A stretch of 64,000 nucleotides of DNA from Palaemon carinicauda (taxonomy: Eukaryota > Arthropoda > Malacostraca > Decapoda > Palaemonidae): NCBI RefSeq assembly GCF_036898095.1, contig NC_090726.1:32749128-32813127 (forward strand), read 5' to 3'. This document shows positions 39,157 through 49,989 of the stretch, piece after piece; positions within the stretch are counted from its first letter, which is position 1, and the number at the start of each line of letters is the position of its first letter. Position numbers and translations under genes: made by a program. Under the pieces are notes generated by a model. The model was given only the letters and a program-made list of their open reading frames with translations. It was not told the origin of the DNA and did no database searches.

Positions 39157-39252
39157 CTTCCATCAGGACGCCATGGCTTGAGCCCAAAAAACGGATTTTG
39201 AGCGAAGCGAAAAATCTATTTTTGGGTGAGATAGCCATGGCGTCCTGATGGA
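39157..39252 (+). repeat. F1 internal complementary region
   Basis: These 96 bases equal the reverse complement of the F1 3' end joined to its 5' end, with no mismatch seen. The join falls in the GAGCCCAAAAAACGG stretch. Confidence 0.92.
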
Positions 39253-39329
39253 CCCTCCCTGCTACTTCATCCAGTTTTAGATCCCACCCTGTTCTACTGT
39301 ATCATGGTGTTGGGCAAGCAACTGGCTTC

Positions 39330-39673
39330 AGGATGAAGACGGGCGTGACGTCATTTGAGCAATGGCGCCCGTTTGTTTACGTCTCGAGTATCAGTAGTAG
39401 CCACAAGTGAGATTGGCTGTGGAGCGGCTCCCAGCTATTCTCAACCCTTACACACCGAAGCATTAACTCTGTTCGGGGTGAAGATAGCTATGTGGCGCGT
39501 TTAGACATGCGTCCCCTGTTGATATACGATGTCTTAAAGGGAAACCTTTGGGATACTCGCTCCAGAAGTTAGAATTCTGTGATAACCTGTGGTTAAATTC
39601 TCTGGGAATATCTTAGTAGTTTTATACCCAAAGAAGCTACCAAAAAGGAACCTTCCATCAGGACGCCATGGCT
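39330..39673 (+). repeat. F1 3' inverted terminal repeat
   Basis: This is the reverse complement of 30957-31300. Some 47 bases unique to this end follow it. Confidence 0.9.
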
Positions 39674-39715
39674 ATCTCACCCAAAAATAGATTTTTCGCT
39701 TCGCTCAAAATCCGT

Positions 39716-39753
39716 TTTTTCAATATTCAACTTAGCCGGTGATTATATAGCTG
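39716..39753 (-). repeat. Element C ICR, right half
   Basis: It resumes at TTTTTCAATATTCAAC and ends at ATATAGCTG, completing the C ICR begun at 30893. Confidence 0.85.
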
Positions 39754-40148
39754 ATTCACACCCAGGATGGTGGGTAGAGACCAGTAATATATGTTTACAC
39801 TTTTATGAGCTAAGAGTTTTTTATTTCATTTTAGAAGTTATCAAAATAACAAAAACAAAATAAATAGGTACCTGGTAAGGAAGTCGACTTGAACAATTAC
39901 TCTGCCTTTTAAGTACGTCTTCCTTACGGAGCCTCGCGATCCTCTTAGGATGCTGATCGACCCCTAGGATCTGAAGTATCAAGGGTTGCAACCCATACAA
40001 CAGGACCTCATCAAACCCCTAATCTAGGCGCTCTCAAGAAATGACTTTGACCACCCGCCAAATCAACCAGGATGCGAAAGGCTTCTTAGCTTTCCGGACA
40101 ACCCATAAAAAAACAACACTTCAAGAGACAGATTAAAAGGATAAGGAA
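39754..40148 (-). other. Element C sequence between YR and ICR
   Basis: Non-coding. It is similar in order and sequence to 7135-7540 of A and 54052-54430 of D, including CTCTGCCTTTTAAGTACGTC. Confidence 0.6.
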
Positions 40149-41297
40149 TTAGGGAATTGTAGTGGTTGAGCCCTCACCCACTACTGCACTCGCTGCTACG
40201 AATGGTCCCAGTGTGTAGCAGTTCTTGTAAAGAGACTGGACATCTTTCAAGTAAAATGACGCGAACACTGATTTGCTTCTCCAATAGGTTGCGTCCATTA
40301 TACTTTGCAGAGATATATTTTGCTTAAAGGCCACGGAAGTTGTTACAGCTCTAACTTCGTGCGTCTTCACCTTAAGCAAAGTTAGGTCTTCCTCACTCAG
40401 ATGTGAATGAGCTTCTCGTATTAACAATCTGATAAAGACTGACCAAGCATTCTTTGACATAGGCAAGGATGGTTTCTTAACTGAACACCATAAAGCTTCA
40501 GATTGGCCTCGTAAAGGTTTAGTACGCTTTAAATAGAACTTAAGAGCTCTAACAGGGCATAAGACTCTTTCTAGTTCATTGCCTACGATCTCCGATAAGC
40601 TGGGGATATCGAAAGATTTAGGCCAAGGCCGAGAAGGCAGCTCATTTTTGGCTAGAAAACCAAGTTGTAGCGAACAAGTGGCTTTTTCTGACGAAAATCC
40701 GATGTTCTTGCTGAAGGCATGAATCTCACTGACTCTTTTAGCCGAGGCTAAGCATACCAGGAAAAGAGTCTTAAGAGTGAGATCTTTCAGGGAGGCTGAT
40801 TGTAACGGCTCCAACCTGTCTGACATGAAGAATCTTAGTACCACGTCTAAATTCCATCCAGGGGTAGCCAAACGACGCTCCTTGGTGGTCTCAAAAGACT
40901 TAAGGAGGTCTTGCAGATCTTTATGTTTGGAAAGATCTAAGCCTCTATGCCGGAAGACCGATGCCAACATGCTTCTGTAGCCCTTGATAGTGGGAGCTGA
41001 AAGGGATCGTCCTTTTCTCAGGTATAAGAGAAAAACAGCTATTTGAGCTACAGAGGTACTGGTCGAGGATACAGAAACTGACTTGCACCAGTCTCGGAAG
41101 ACTTCCCACTTCGATTGGTAGACTCTAATGGAAGACGCTCTCCTTGCTCTAGCAATCGCACTGGCTGCTTCCTTCGAAAAGCCTCTAGCTCTCGAGAGTC
41201 TTTCGATAGTCTGAAGGCAGTCAGACGAAGAGCGTGGAGGCTTTGGAGTACATTCTTTACGTGTGGCTGACGTAGAAGGTCTACCCTTAGAGGAAGA
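40149..41297 (-). CDS. Tyrosine recombinase domain of element C (partial, open)
   Basis: The frame is open for about 380 codons up to a stop near 41298. It covers the whole recombinase domain: SKWEVFRDW, SAPTIKGYRSML, Arg in ASAKRVSEIHAF, His/Arg in KTHEVRAVTTSV and Tyr in FASFYLKDV. The overlapping N-terminal extension found in A is interrupted. It may still encode an active recombinase in an element that has lost RT, but a start codon and expression are unproven. Confidence 0.65.
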   Translation of the reverse strand, partial: SSSKGRPSTSATRKECTPKPPRSSSDCLQTIERLSRARGFSKEAASAIARARRASSIRVYQSKWEVFRDWCKSVSVSSTSTSVAQIAVFLLYLRKGRSLSAPTIKGYRSMLASVFRHRGLDLSKHKDLQDLLKSFETTKERRLATPGWNLDVVLRFFMSDRLEPLQSASLKDLTLKTLFLVCLASAKRVSEIHAFSKNIGFSSEKATCSLQLGFLAKNELPSRPWPKSFDIPSLSEIVGNELERVLCPVRALKFYLKRTKPLRGQSEALWCSVKKPSLPMSKNAWSVFIRLLIREAHSHLSEEDLTLLKVKTHEVRAVTTSVAFKQNISLQSIMDATYWRSKSVFASFYLKDVQSLYKNCYTLGPFVAASAVVGEGSTTTIP

Positions 41298-42260
41298 CTA
41301 CTGGGAACGTCTACTAACCATCGAAGTATCTCGGTGAACCATTCTCTCGCGGGCCAGAGGGAAGCAACTAACGTCAACCTTGTCCCTTCGTGAGAGGCGA
41401 ACTTCTGCAGTACCTTGTTGACAATCTTGAACGGTGGGAATGCGTAGAGATCCAGATGTGACCAATCTAGGAGGAAAGCATCTATATGTATTGCTGCTGG
41501 GTCCGGGACTGGAGAGCAATAGATTGGAAGCCTCTTGGTCAGCGAGGTTGCAAAGAGATCTATGGATGGTTTACCCTAAGTGGCCCAAAGTCTCTTGCAC
41601 ACATCCTTGTGGAGGGTCCATTCGGTTGGAATTACTTGCCCTTTCCGACTGAGACAATCTGCTATGACGTTCAAGTCGCCTTGGATGAACCTCGTTACTA
41701 GGGAGATGTCTTGACCTTTTGACCAGATGAGCAGGTCCCTTGCGATCTCGTACAACGTCAGTGAGTGGGTACCTCCTTGTTTGGAGATGTACGCCAAGGC
41801 TGTGGTGTTGTCCGAGTTAACTTCCACCACTTTGCCTCGAAGGAGAGACTTGAAGCTTTTCAAGGCCAGATGTACTGCCAACAGCTCCTTGCAGTTGATA
41901 TGCATGCTCCTCTGACTCGAGTTCCACAGTCCTGAGCATTCCCGACCGTCTAGTGTCGCGCCCCAGCCCACGTCCGATGCGTCCGAGAAGAGAACGTGGT
42001 TGGGAGTCTGAACAGCCAGGGGAAGACCCTCTCTTAGGTTGATATTGTCCTTCCACCAAGTCAGACAAGACTTTATCTTTTCGGAAACCGGGATCGAGAC
42101 CGCTTCTAGCGTCTTGTCCTTTTTCCAGAGAAAAGCTAGATGGTATGAAGAGGACGGAGGAGTAGTCTTCCTTGTGACACAAATTGTTCTACGGATGACA
42201 GCGTCCCTACCAGACTCATCCACAGCCTGACTGAGCAGCGTTCCTTCTGCAGCATCTTCT
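41298..42260 (-). pseudogene. RNase H remnant of element C
   Basis: Acidic motifs persist (FSDASDVGWG, NCKELLAVHLAL, VNSDNTTALAYI, NVIADCLSRKGQ), but a stop near 41576 replaces the Trp after LWAT. Upstream the frame passes directly into gag sequence at about 42290, so RT is absent. D has the same junction near 56560. Confidence 0.8.
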
Positions 42261-42281
42261 GGATGGATAGCAGGGCTTGAT

Positions 42282-44523
42282 CTATTCTGGGGGCTGATCG
42301 TCTTGTTGTTCAGCAACGTCCTCATCAGAGGGTTCCTCATCCGAAAACTGATGAGGAAACGGCAACGGAGTGGGCAACGTCTGGCTCGCTGAGTCCGGTC
42401 GCACTGGTGCATGCGTGACGGAGCTGGACGCAACATCATGGAACTGCTGCACAGTCTGTGAACTGTCAACAACCATGGGTGCGCGAGGAAGCACAGCGTC
42501 AACCCGAGACTGTCTAGACTGTCTGGGTTGTGCAGTCAACACCCTACCGGGTTGCTGAGGTTGACGCACTGCGTCAAAACAAGTCACCTCTGCTGGTTGT
42601 TGAACGTCCTGAACGTCAACAACCACCTCCGAGCGTCGCTTAACGACAACGAGCGGCTGGCAACCCACACTGGGTCGCATCGGTGGAGGAACCACCTCAA
42701 CTGGCAGACGCAAGTAGGTTACCTCAGCGTCAACAGGGCGCACAACCGACCGGTTGGAAGGTTGTTGGCCAGAAGGTTCGGTAGCAACCTTCTCCGCATT
42801 AAAGTCCTCTATCAAGAACGCAAGCTTGGACTGCATGTCTTGCAGCAAAGCCCATTTAGGGTCTACGGGAGCAGGTGCGGCCACAGACGGGGTTAGCGAC
42901 TGAGGCGATACCGCTTTCCATCCCTGAAAGCCTTGTTTATGCATGACATAATTGTACAGCAAAACTTCAAAGGCTCTAAAACAGCTGTGAAGTTGACCTG
43001 TAAAAAACTTGGAGCGTTTCCTGGCCAGGCGCCAGGGAGAGTCTACGAGATTTGAGAAGTCTATCTGGGCAGAGGCATGAACTCCCAAGCCGAGAACTTC
43101 TCTCGTGTCATATCAGACTCTCGCTCTATAAGCCAGTTTAAAAGAAGGGAAAGCAAAGGCTGTATCCTCCAAACTCCTCCTGGTGAAAAACCAGTCGCCT
43201 AGCCAACGTAAAGCTCTCTAGGAGAGCGAGAGAGCACTAGCTTAAAAACAACGGCTTCGAAGTAGCTAGGCCTAGTGTAAGCTCTGACGTTTAGGCGAAC
43301 GAGGAGCAGCAGTTACAAAAAGATCCGGACAAAGATCCTTAAAAAAAATCATCATGATTTAATTAAAGTCCATAGGGGGCTAAGCAGCTTTAGGCTCCTC
43401 TCCGTCTGACAGAGTCCTCAAGGGAATATCAGTAGGAGGGGGAACAGCAACTTCCTCATCTACAGGAACCTTGTCCGATAAAAGCTGAGTCTCAAGCAAG
43501 GGAGAGACCTACCGTGGTGGCAATGCTTTACAAGCAGAGTCCACACTCACTGGTGCATTAGTAGCGGACCAGAACGCAACGTCATGTAACTGCTTGACAG
43601 TCTGTGAACTGTCAACAACTGAACTGTCAACCACAACAGGTGCGTGAGGACGCACAGCGTCCACTCAAGACTGCTTTGACTGCCTAGACTGAGCAGTCAA
43701 AACAACTCTAGAAAGCGGAGGTTGACGCACAGCGTCAAAACAAGTCAACTCCGATTGTTAGTGAACGTCTTGAACGTCAACAGGAGCATCAGCAAGTGGC
43801 CTAACGTCCAAATGCGGCTGAAAAACCACACGAGACCGCATCGAGTGTGGTTCTAAACAACCTGCGTGACGTGACTTAGCTACGCCAACGTCAACAGTAA
43901 GCACAAAGGAACGTTAGGTTGGCTGAAAGCCAGGATATCGATGAGATAAACGGCTAGACTCAACGGACTAATCGGCAGAATAGTCTTCCATAAGGGAGGC
44001 AAGCATATACTGCATGTCTTGCCATACAACCCATTAAGGAGAAACGGAAATGGTTGTGGTAAGAGACGAGGGTAACGCCTGTGACCGCAACACTTTGCCA
44101 ACAAAAAAAGACTCTCGGAGTCTGTGTTACGCTTTTGTTAGGCGGCGAGCAGTTATCCGATGACTGCATAGGGTCAGAGCTGTCCTAATGGCTGTAACCA
44201 GGACGCTGGACCTGTCCTGAAAGGACTGACTTTCGCTTAAGGGCTTCGAAACCTTGTGACAGGTTTCTTATGCGAAAAGCCTTCGGATGACGAGGAGAAA
44301 CAACGTCTCTCTCGTCTTATGGTAGGGGAGATCTTGGTAAGATACACCCGATACCATAGAGGGAAACGTCTGTTCGTTGATCAAGGCCTCTCGAACCCAT
44401 AAGTCGTTTGACATTACTTCTCCCCTGGGCTTGGGAGCATGCAAGAGGTCCCGGACTAGGTGAACGACAGGCACGAACAGACGAACCCTCGGACGCAACA
44501 CTGTAACACTTTGCGCATATCAC
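42282..44523 (-). pseudogene. Rearranged gag remnant of element C
   Basis: In sense order the N-terminal segment (MICAKCYSVASEGSSVRAC) is near 44523 and middle segments lie near 43700. A piece of the C-terminal part (GVHASAQIDFSNLVDSP, near 43088) then joins back to a second middle segment (SVAAPAPVDPKWALLQ, near 42890). Order is therefore C-terminal then middle, unlike A. The same rearrangement occurs in B, D and E. Confidence 0.7.
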
Positions 44524-45750
44524 TTTATCACTTCGATTTTCTGTTTTGCACTTATTTCACTGAAATCGAAACTTTTACTGATTTCTACCTGAAACACGCA
44601 ATTCTACCCTTCATTAAACGGTAGTAATTGCGAAATCAGTTGCATAATGCAAGCTCATTAATACCAGCAAAAAACAGAAAACATATTTTAAGATAAAAAA
44701 ATCAGTGGCAGGGAAAGAGACTAAACACTAGTTCATATAAACTACGTTTGCAATCTCTCACCGCACATAGCCTGGGGACGAGAATAAAAAACTAAAAACG
44801 TTTTATCCTTCCTCCCCGTACAGAGACTAGGGACGAGAGTAACTCGAGAACAACGTTACCCGCTTGAACGGAACGTTTTCTCTCCTCTCTCTCCCTCCAT
44901 CTCTATCTCTCTCTCTCTTTCTCTCTTGATTTCGCACCTAAGAGAAGAGCCCAATTATATTTCGTCTAAAAAACATGTTATTTGACTAAAGCAAAAAACT
45001 GAAAGGTTTTTCAAATAAAAAGTTCCTTTAAAATAGAATTTAAAACATTTAAGCTAAGAAAGAATGAACAAAACGTCAGAATCGATTTACTCTTACTGCA
45101 AAGTGAAACCGTGATACACTCTCTCTCTATCGTAACGATAGAGCGCATGTTGAACGTCCTAAATGTCAACAACTGCGTAGCATAAATAAACTAAACGTTA
45201 GTTCATCTTTGAAAACAGTACGAAGACTATCAAAGAAATTCTTTCATAAGATATTACATTTAAAAAGTTTTAAATCCTAAGCTCTTTAAAAGCTAATTAC
45301 GATATAAAGGGCTCAACGTTGATTAACTTCGGTTTCCAAGTTAGGACCGCCTACTCTCAGGAAAGGTCGCATATAAACAAAACATTAAAATTTATTTTTA
45401 TATGTTTATAATAAATGGAAAGTTAATCGAAGAGGCCTAATAAAGGTGGAGAGATATAAAATATATAGAGGAAAATCTATAAATAATTTATAACGTGATA
45501 AGATAATTACTAAAAGCCTAAACACACTTCCGTCTAAGGGAAGGGTCGGCCATTTAAAAGTGAAAGAAAGTCCATACTCTCTTTGTCACCATAATTAAAT
45601 CTATCCAAAACGAGTTCAAGATTTAAGATGAAGATAAAACACCTGCATTGCGAAAGCTCAAAACTAGAATATAGTACTTCACCAAATAGATGTGAAAAAC
45701 TCCAGTTTAGCAACAGCGAGTAAAGTACGTCTTGTCGACACGTCGACAGA
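44524..45750 (-). other. Leader region of element C
   Basis: Homologous to the B and D leaders. It contains a (CT)n-rich tract near 44881-44927 and the hairpin CTCTATCGTAACGATAGAG near 45125. No gene. Confidence 0.55.
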
Positions 45751-45900
45751 GAGAAAATTGAGTCTTTGTTTACATGAGAGCTGGGTATCTGGTCGACAGA
45801 TGGCGCTGTTGGGCACACCCGCAACCTGTGTAGCGATCGCTGGCGAGTTTTTCCGTAGAGTTGTCTGTCGAGCAACAGAGTTGCAGCTATATAATCACCG
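45751..45900 (-). repeat. Element C 5' inverted terminal repeat
   Basis: This is the reverse complement of 30695-30844 with one mismatch. Confidence 0.85.
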
Positions 45901-45916
45901 GCTAAGTTAAATATTG

Positions 45917-45959
45917 AAAAAATACTATTAGAAAATGTGTTAGAAAAAATTTGTAAAAA
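45917..45959 (+). repeat. 43-bp direct repeat flanking element C, right copy
   Basis: Identical to 23148-23190. The first bases (an A-run) overlap the end of C. Confidence 0.8.
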
Positions 45960-46349
45960 CATCTCTTGAATAAATGATCTAATGTCAGTTGTGACAGGGA
46001 AACTGACCATGAAGGTAGATTTCATAGTATTGGAACTGCTATGAAAGCATCATTCAAAAAGAAGTTTTACCATTTTATATCTAGAAGACAACCAAACTGC
46101 TCTCGACTGGCTATTGCAGTGGCAAGACAAAATACGATGATGATAATGATTTCTATGAACTTCCCTTCATGTTCATATTGATTCTCTTTTAAAGCTTGGC
46201 TAATGTCGATATTTACACTAAAACTAAAAAATTCTGTTTTTTCCTTTTCACTAGACTTATCGCACAAGTGCAATACAAAGAAAATCTAGATGATCTTAAA
46301 ATATTCTATAGTATATTAATTACAGTATTCATTATAGTACTTCTAATGT
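45960..46349. other. EARS2 intron, nothing recognised
   Basis: AT-rich sequence with no conserved frame, repeat or RNA gene visible. Confidence 0.3.
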
Positions 46350-46492
46350 AGTTTACTTATTTCCTTTCCTCACTGGGCTAATTTTCCATTTTGGAGCCTT
46401 GGGCTTACAGCATCCTGCTTTTCCAACTAGAGTTGTAACTTCGCTAGTAATAATCAATAATAGTAGTAATTATAATAATAATATTTGTAAGG
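46350..46492 (+). repeat. Retroposon R, 3' fragment
   Basis: It keeps only the last 140 or so bases of R (CCTCACTGGGCTA, then TTTTCCAACTAGAGTTGTAA) with a degenerate TAA tail. The missing 5' part is typical of 5'-truncated retroposition. Confidence 0.8.
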
Positions 46493-46559
46493 TCAGCACC
46501 TATGGAATGACTGTTTGAAGCTGGGAACCCAGTAGGTGAACAAAATACTTAAAATGAAA

Positions 46560-46960
46560 AGGATTACAATTTAACTATGAAAGAAACCCTTTCTGGTATA
46601 CCCTGGAACATGAGAGCTGGGCTACCCTTAAATCTGCACTCTTTGGTGTAGATTTAACAGTTCCTCCTTTACTTAAAGCACATAGCTGTCACTCACAATC
46701 CAAAGAAAGAGGCAACCCCCTTGGATGATACGTTTGACAGTAAGTAGAGAAATGAGAAACTCATTCTTCCTCATTCCAGTTTTCATGAGGCTAAACTAAC
46801 TAGTTTAGCTTTTCGATCCCATGAAATTAAAACACTCTTGATGGACCTTGATGTGTATGGAGGTGTAGACCTAGACAGAATTTGCCTTTATTTCCTATAA
46901 AGACTGCTAATTTCTTAGCTCCTGAGTTGCTTGTGTTTTCCATAAATTAGCAAGAAGAGT
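46560..46960 (+). pseudogene. LINE reverse-transcriptase fragment
   Basis: The plus strand gives FRSHEIKTLLMDLDVYGGVD near 46815-46870, preceded by EKLILPHSSFHEAKLTSL-like sequence. This is the region before the RT palm of non-LTR elements common in arthropods. Stops interrupt both ends. It lies between R fragments and is an old remnant. Confidence 0.6.
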
Positions 46961-47351
46961 ATTTTAGCATTTATGGGAGAATTGGTAATGTTACTTAGTG
47001 GTGCTGTACAATCATATTTCATCTTATTATTTTCACTTCTCGTTGGATAAATATTCATTTGTTCATTGAAAAAGAACTTCTTATAGTGTATTTACAATAG
47101 TGTACTGTGTACAAAATACTGTAGGCTGAGGCTTAAAAACATGGCATTTGATTCTGTCAGGTAACCTAGTTTTAGAATAAATTATTGCATTTAGAAAAAA
47201 AAAAATTATGATTTTTAAAAAGGTAATTATGCTTCATTAAAGCATTTTTGTACTTTTATTTTCAAATTTTGGGTGCATTTCAATAATCAACAATTAGTGA
47301 CTTTATTTTACTTTTGGTTGTGATCAGCTGATCTAATGCTGCCATTATCGA
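46961..47351. other. EARS2 intron, nothing recognised
   Basis: AT-rich with short A-runs; no feature seen. Confidence 0.3.
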
Positions 47352-47551
47352 GAATATACGCACATACAAATAACGAAAAGTATTGTCGATATGTTCTTTA
47401 CTTATTTTGAACATTTTCATAATGAATACTATAAAAGCACCATTATGTTATGAATATACGCACATACAAATAACGAAAAGTATTGTCGATATGTTCTTTA
47501 CTTATTTTGAACATTTTCATAATGAATACTATAAAAGCACCATTATGTTAT
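47352..47551 (+). repeat. Perfect 100-bp tandem duplication
   Basis: The unit GAATATACGCACATACAAAT...CATTATGTTAT occurs twice back to back (47352-47451 and 47452-47551) with no mismatch. There is no coding potential. Confidence 0.95.
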
Positions 47552-47716
47552 AGCCTATCATAGTTTTCATACAACAATCATATGATACGGATGAATGCGC
47601 TAATTATTCATTTAACACTATAAAGTCCAAAGGAATTGAATGAGCAAACTTTCATTACCCATCTGACTGTACTGTAGTGACAGTATTATACATATACACT
47701 GTATTACAGTTATATA

Positions 47717-49025
47717 CAGTCAGCCCTCCATATCAGCAGGTTCTTTCTTTGCAAGTTCGCTCTTTCGTGACACAGAGAACTGCATAACCTATTAAATAAA
47801 ACATCACATATTTGCAGATTTGCAAGAAGTACTCTTAAGGCATGATGATTTCAAACAACCTGCGCTCCTTTGCACCCGGCTTGCTTCATTGCCACTTCCC
47901 TCTCTGCCCAGCAGAACATCCCATGTCATGCTGACTCGACCTCAGCTTTGCATTGACTCTCCTCGCGCGTGCATCGTCTCTCCTCGCGCGTGCATCATCC
48001 ACTTAGGTCCTTTTTGAGCAGAATCATGTTTTCATGTATAAAAAGTGATGTATTTGTATACAGTAGTATCTACTCCTGTAAAGTGCTTATATTTACCAGG
48101 CAATGTACTGTAGATGTGTGATTCCTTACAGTACTGCGCAAGACAATGCATCAGGAGTTGCGTCATGCTTCAAGACTGAAATAGTACTTTGTACGAAATG
48201 GTTAGTGGTCTTTTTATAAAATATGTAAACTTAGTTAACCTTAAATACAGTATCATTATATACATACTGTACAGTACAGTATTACAATAATGTATACAGT
48301 AGTATTGTTAATTAACGAAATTGTCCAGTACCGCACGTAAAGCACTACTGTACTCTACATTATGTAACTGTAGGCTACGTGTGCGGCGAGCTGTCAAACA
48401 GTGTGGGTTGTCTGTACAAAAATAATTAAGCTGTACTGTAGTGATAGTACTGTACATATATTGCAGTACAGTACTATATACACAACAATATCAGTGAGTG
48501 TTATATTAGATAGGAACAACAGCGTTTTGTTGTTACAAGTGTCCCGATGACTACTGTAGTGTTACGTACTGTACTGTGCCATAGCCTTACTGTGTATAAT
48601 ATGTAGTGTACACATGTGGACATATACTGCACACTTACTGAAATGTGGTAATTCATTTACAAAATACTTATACTGTGATAAAAAGGAAATAAAAATAATA
48701 TTAGGCAGTATTTAGTGTGGTCAACCACACGTAGGCAATGGACAGCGAATTGGTAAGATTAGGAGCTATCCCACCCCTGTTACTGTTTTTAGAATGATAT
48801 ATTGTTAATTTATTCTCACCATTTATTTATTTCCTTATTTCCTTTCCTCACTGGGCTATTTTTCCCTGTTGGAGCCCTTGGGCTTATAGCGTCTTGCTTT
48901 TCCAACTAGGGTTGTAGCTTGGCAAGTAATAATAATAATAATAATAGGGCAGCAAGTATTCGTGGATTCTTGGTCTTCACACTTGTCTCTGTTACCTAAC
49001 CCCCGTGAATGAGGAGGGGTGACTG
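47717..49025. mobile_element. Tigger/pogo-like DNA transposon relic
   Basis: The left end CAGTCAGCCCTCC and the right end GGAGGGGTGACTG are imperfect inverted repeats, each bordered by TA. This is the pattern of Tigger/pogo elements of the Tc1-mariner superfamily. No transposase is recognisable, so it is a decayed or non-autonomous copy. It contains an R fragment at 48822-48945. Confidence 0.55.
48822..48945 (+). repeat. Retroposon R, 3' fragment
   Basis: It keeps the 3' end of R and ends in a clean (TAA)n run, inside the Tigger-like relic. Confidence 0.82.
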
Positions 49026-49124
49026 TACACTACAGTATCAGTGAGTGTTGTTAGTGTACATGTACTTATGCAGAGTAGTGTGGCGCTGACTTTCATGTTA
49101 TGAGTCACTTTACCTTTAAGGTAG

Positions 49125-49800
49125 AAGGTTGGCCAGGGCACCAGCCACGCGTTGAGATACTACCGCTAAGAATTATTGGGTCCTTTGACTTGCCACACAG
49201 TACAACATTGGATCCTTCTCTCTGGTTATGGTTCACTTTCCCTTTTGCCTACATATACATTGAATAGTCAGGCCTATTCTTTACTTATTCTCCTATGCCC
49301 TCATGCACCTAACAACACTAAGATTACCAAACAGTTCTCCTTCACTCAAAGGGTTAACTACTGCAATGTAATAGTTCAGTGGCTTCTTCATCTTAATAAG
49401 GGTAGAAGAGACTCTTTAGCTATGGTAAGAAACTCTTCTTGGAGGACACTCCAAAATCAAACCACTGTTCTCTGGTCTTGGATAGTGCCATAATCTCTGT
49501 ACCATGGTCTTTCACTGTCTTGGGGTAGAGTTCTCTTGCTTGAGGGTACACTCAGGCACACTATTCTATCTTGTTTCTCTTCCTCTTGTTTTTTTAAGTT
49601 TTTATAGCTTATATATGAAAGATTTATTTTGATGTTGTTATTTTTCTTAAAATATTCAATTTCAGTAGTTAATTACTTCTCTTTTAGTTTCCATATTTAC
49701 TTTCCTCACTGGGCTATTTTCCCTGTTGGAGCCCTCAGGCTTATAGCATTCTGCTTTTCCAACTGAGGTTGTAGCTTAGCAAGTAATAATAATAATAATA
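49125..49800 (+). repeat. Retroposon R, copy 3 (full length)
   Basis: The fullest copy, about 670 bp. The 5' end is near GGCACCAGCC, then CGTTGAGATACTACCGCTA; the 3' end is CAACTGAGGTTGTAGCTT followed by (TAA)n. No open frame is shared with the other copies. Confidence 0.82.
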
Positions 49801-49989
49801 CTGAAATTGTGTTAATAAATAATGTACAATTACCTCTGAAAAGTAATATGAACTACAATATTGTGATAGAAGCCACGTATAAACTATGTAGTCCAGTACA
49901 GTCTGTTGCCTGGTCTATTAGTCACCCACACCTACGTAGTGGTCTGTGTTTTGGGAGGATTATAAGTTGACACAACCACCTAATCCCCA

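Larger units (their letters stand above)
30950..39720 (+). mobile_element. DIRS-like retrotransposon F1 (nested in C)
   Basis: This 8.77-kb element is on the plus strand: 5' ITR 30957-31300, a 2.3-kb leader, gag, RT-RNase H, YR, ICR 39157-39252, 3' ITR 39330-39673. A T-tract is present at both edges where the C ICR had one. Pol and YR are open; gag has one frameshift. The two ITRs differ at only two positions by eye, so the insertion is recent. Confidence 0.9.
23191..45916 (-). mobile_element. Defective DIRS-like element C, split by F2 and F1
   Basis: This A-lineage element's own sequence is in three pieces: 23191-23209, about 30673-30949 and about 39716-45916. F2 lies in its 3' terminal sequence and F1 in the centre of its ICR. 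ITRs are at 30695-30844 and 45751-45900 (one mismatch seen in 150 bp). RT is deleted and gag rearranged, but the YR catalytic domain is open. Without the guests it would be about 6.5 kb. Confidence 0.85.

Noticed and set aside
47820..48017. 65-codon frame in the Tigger-like relic
   Set aside because: It is built largely on a short duplicated stretch (CTCCTCGCGCGTGCATC) and has no transposase motif.
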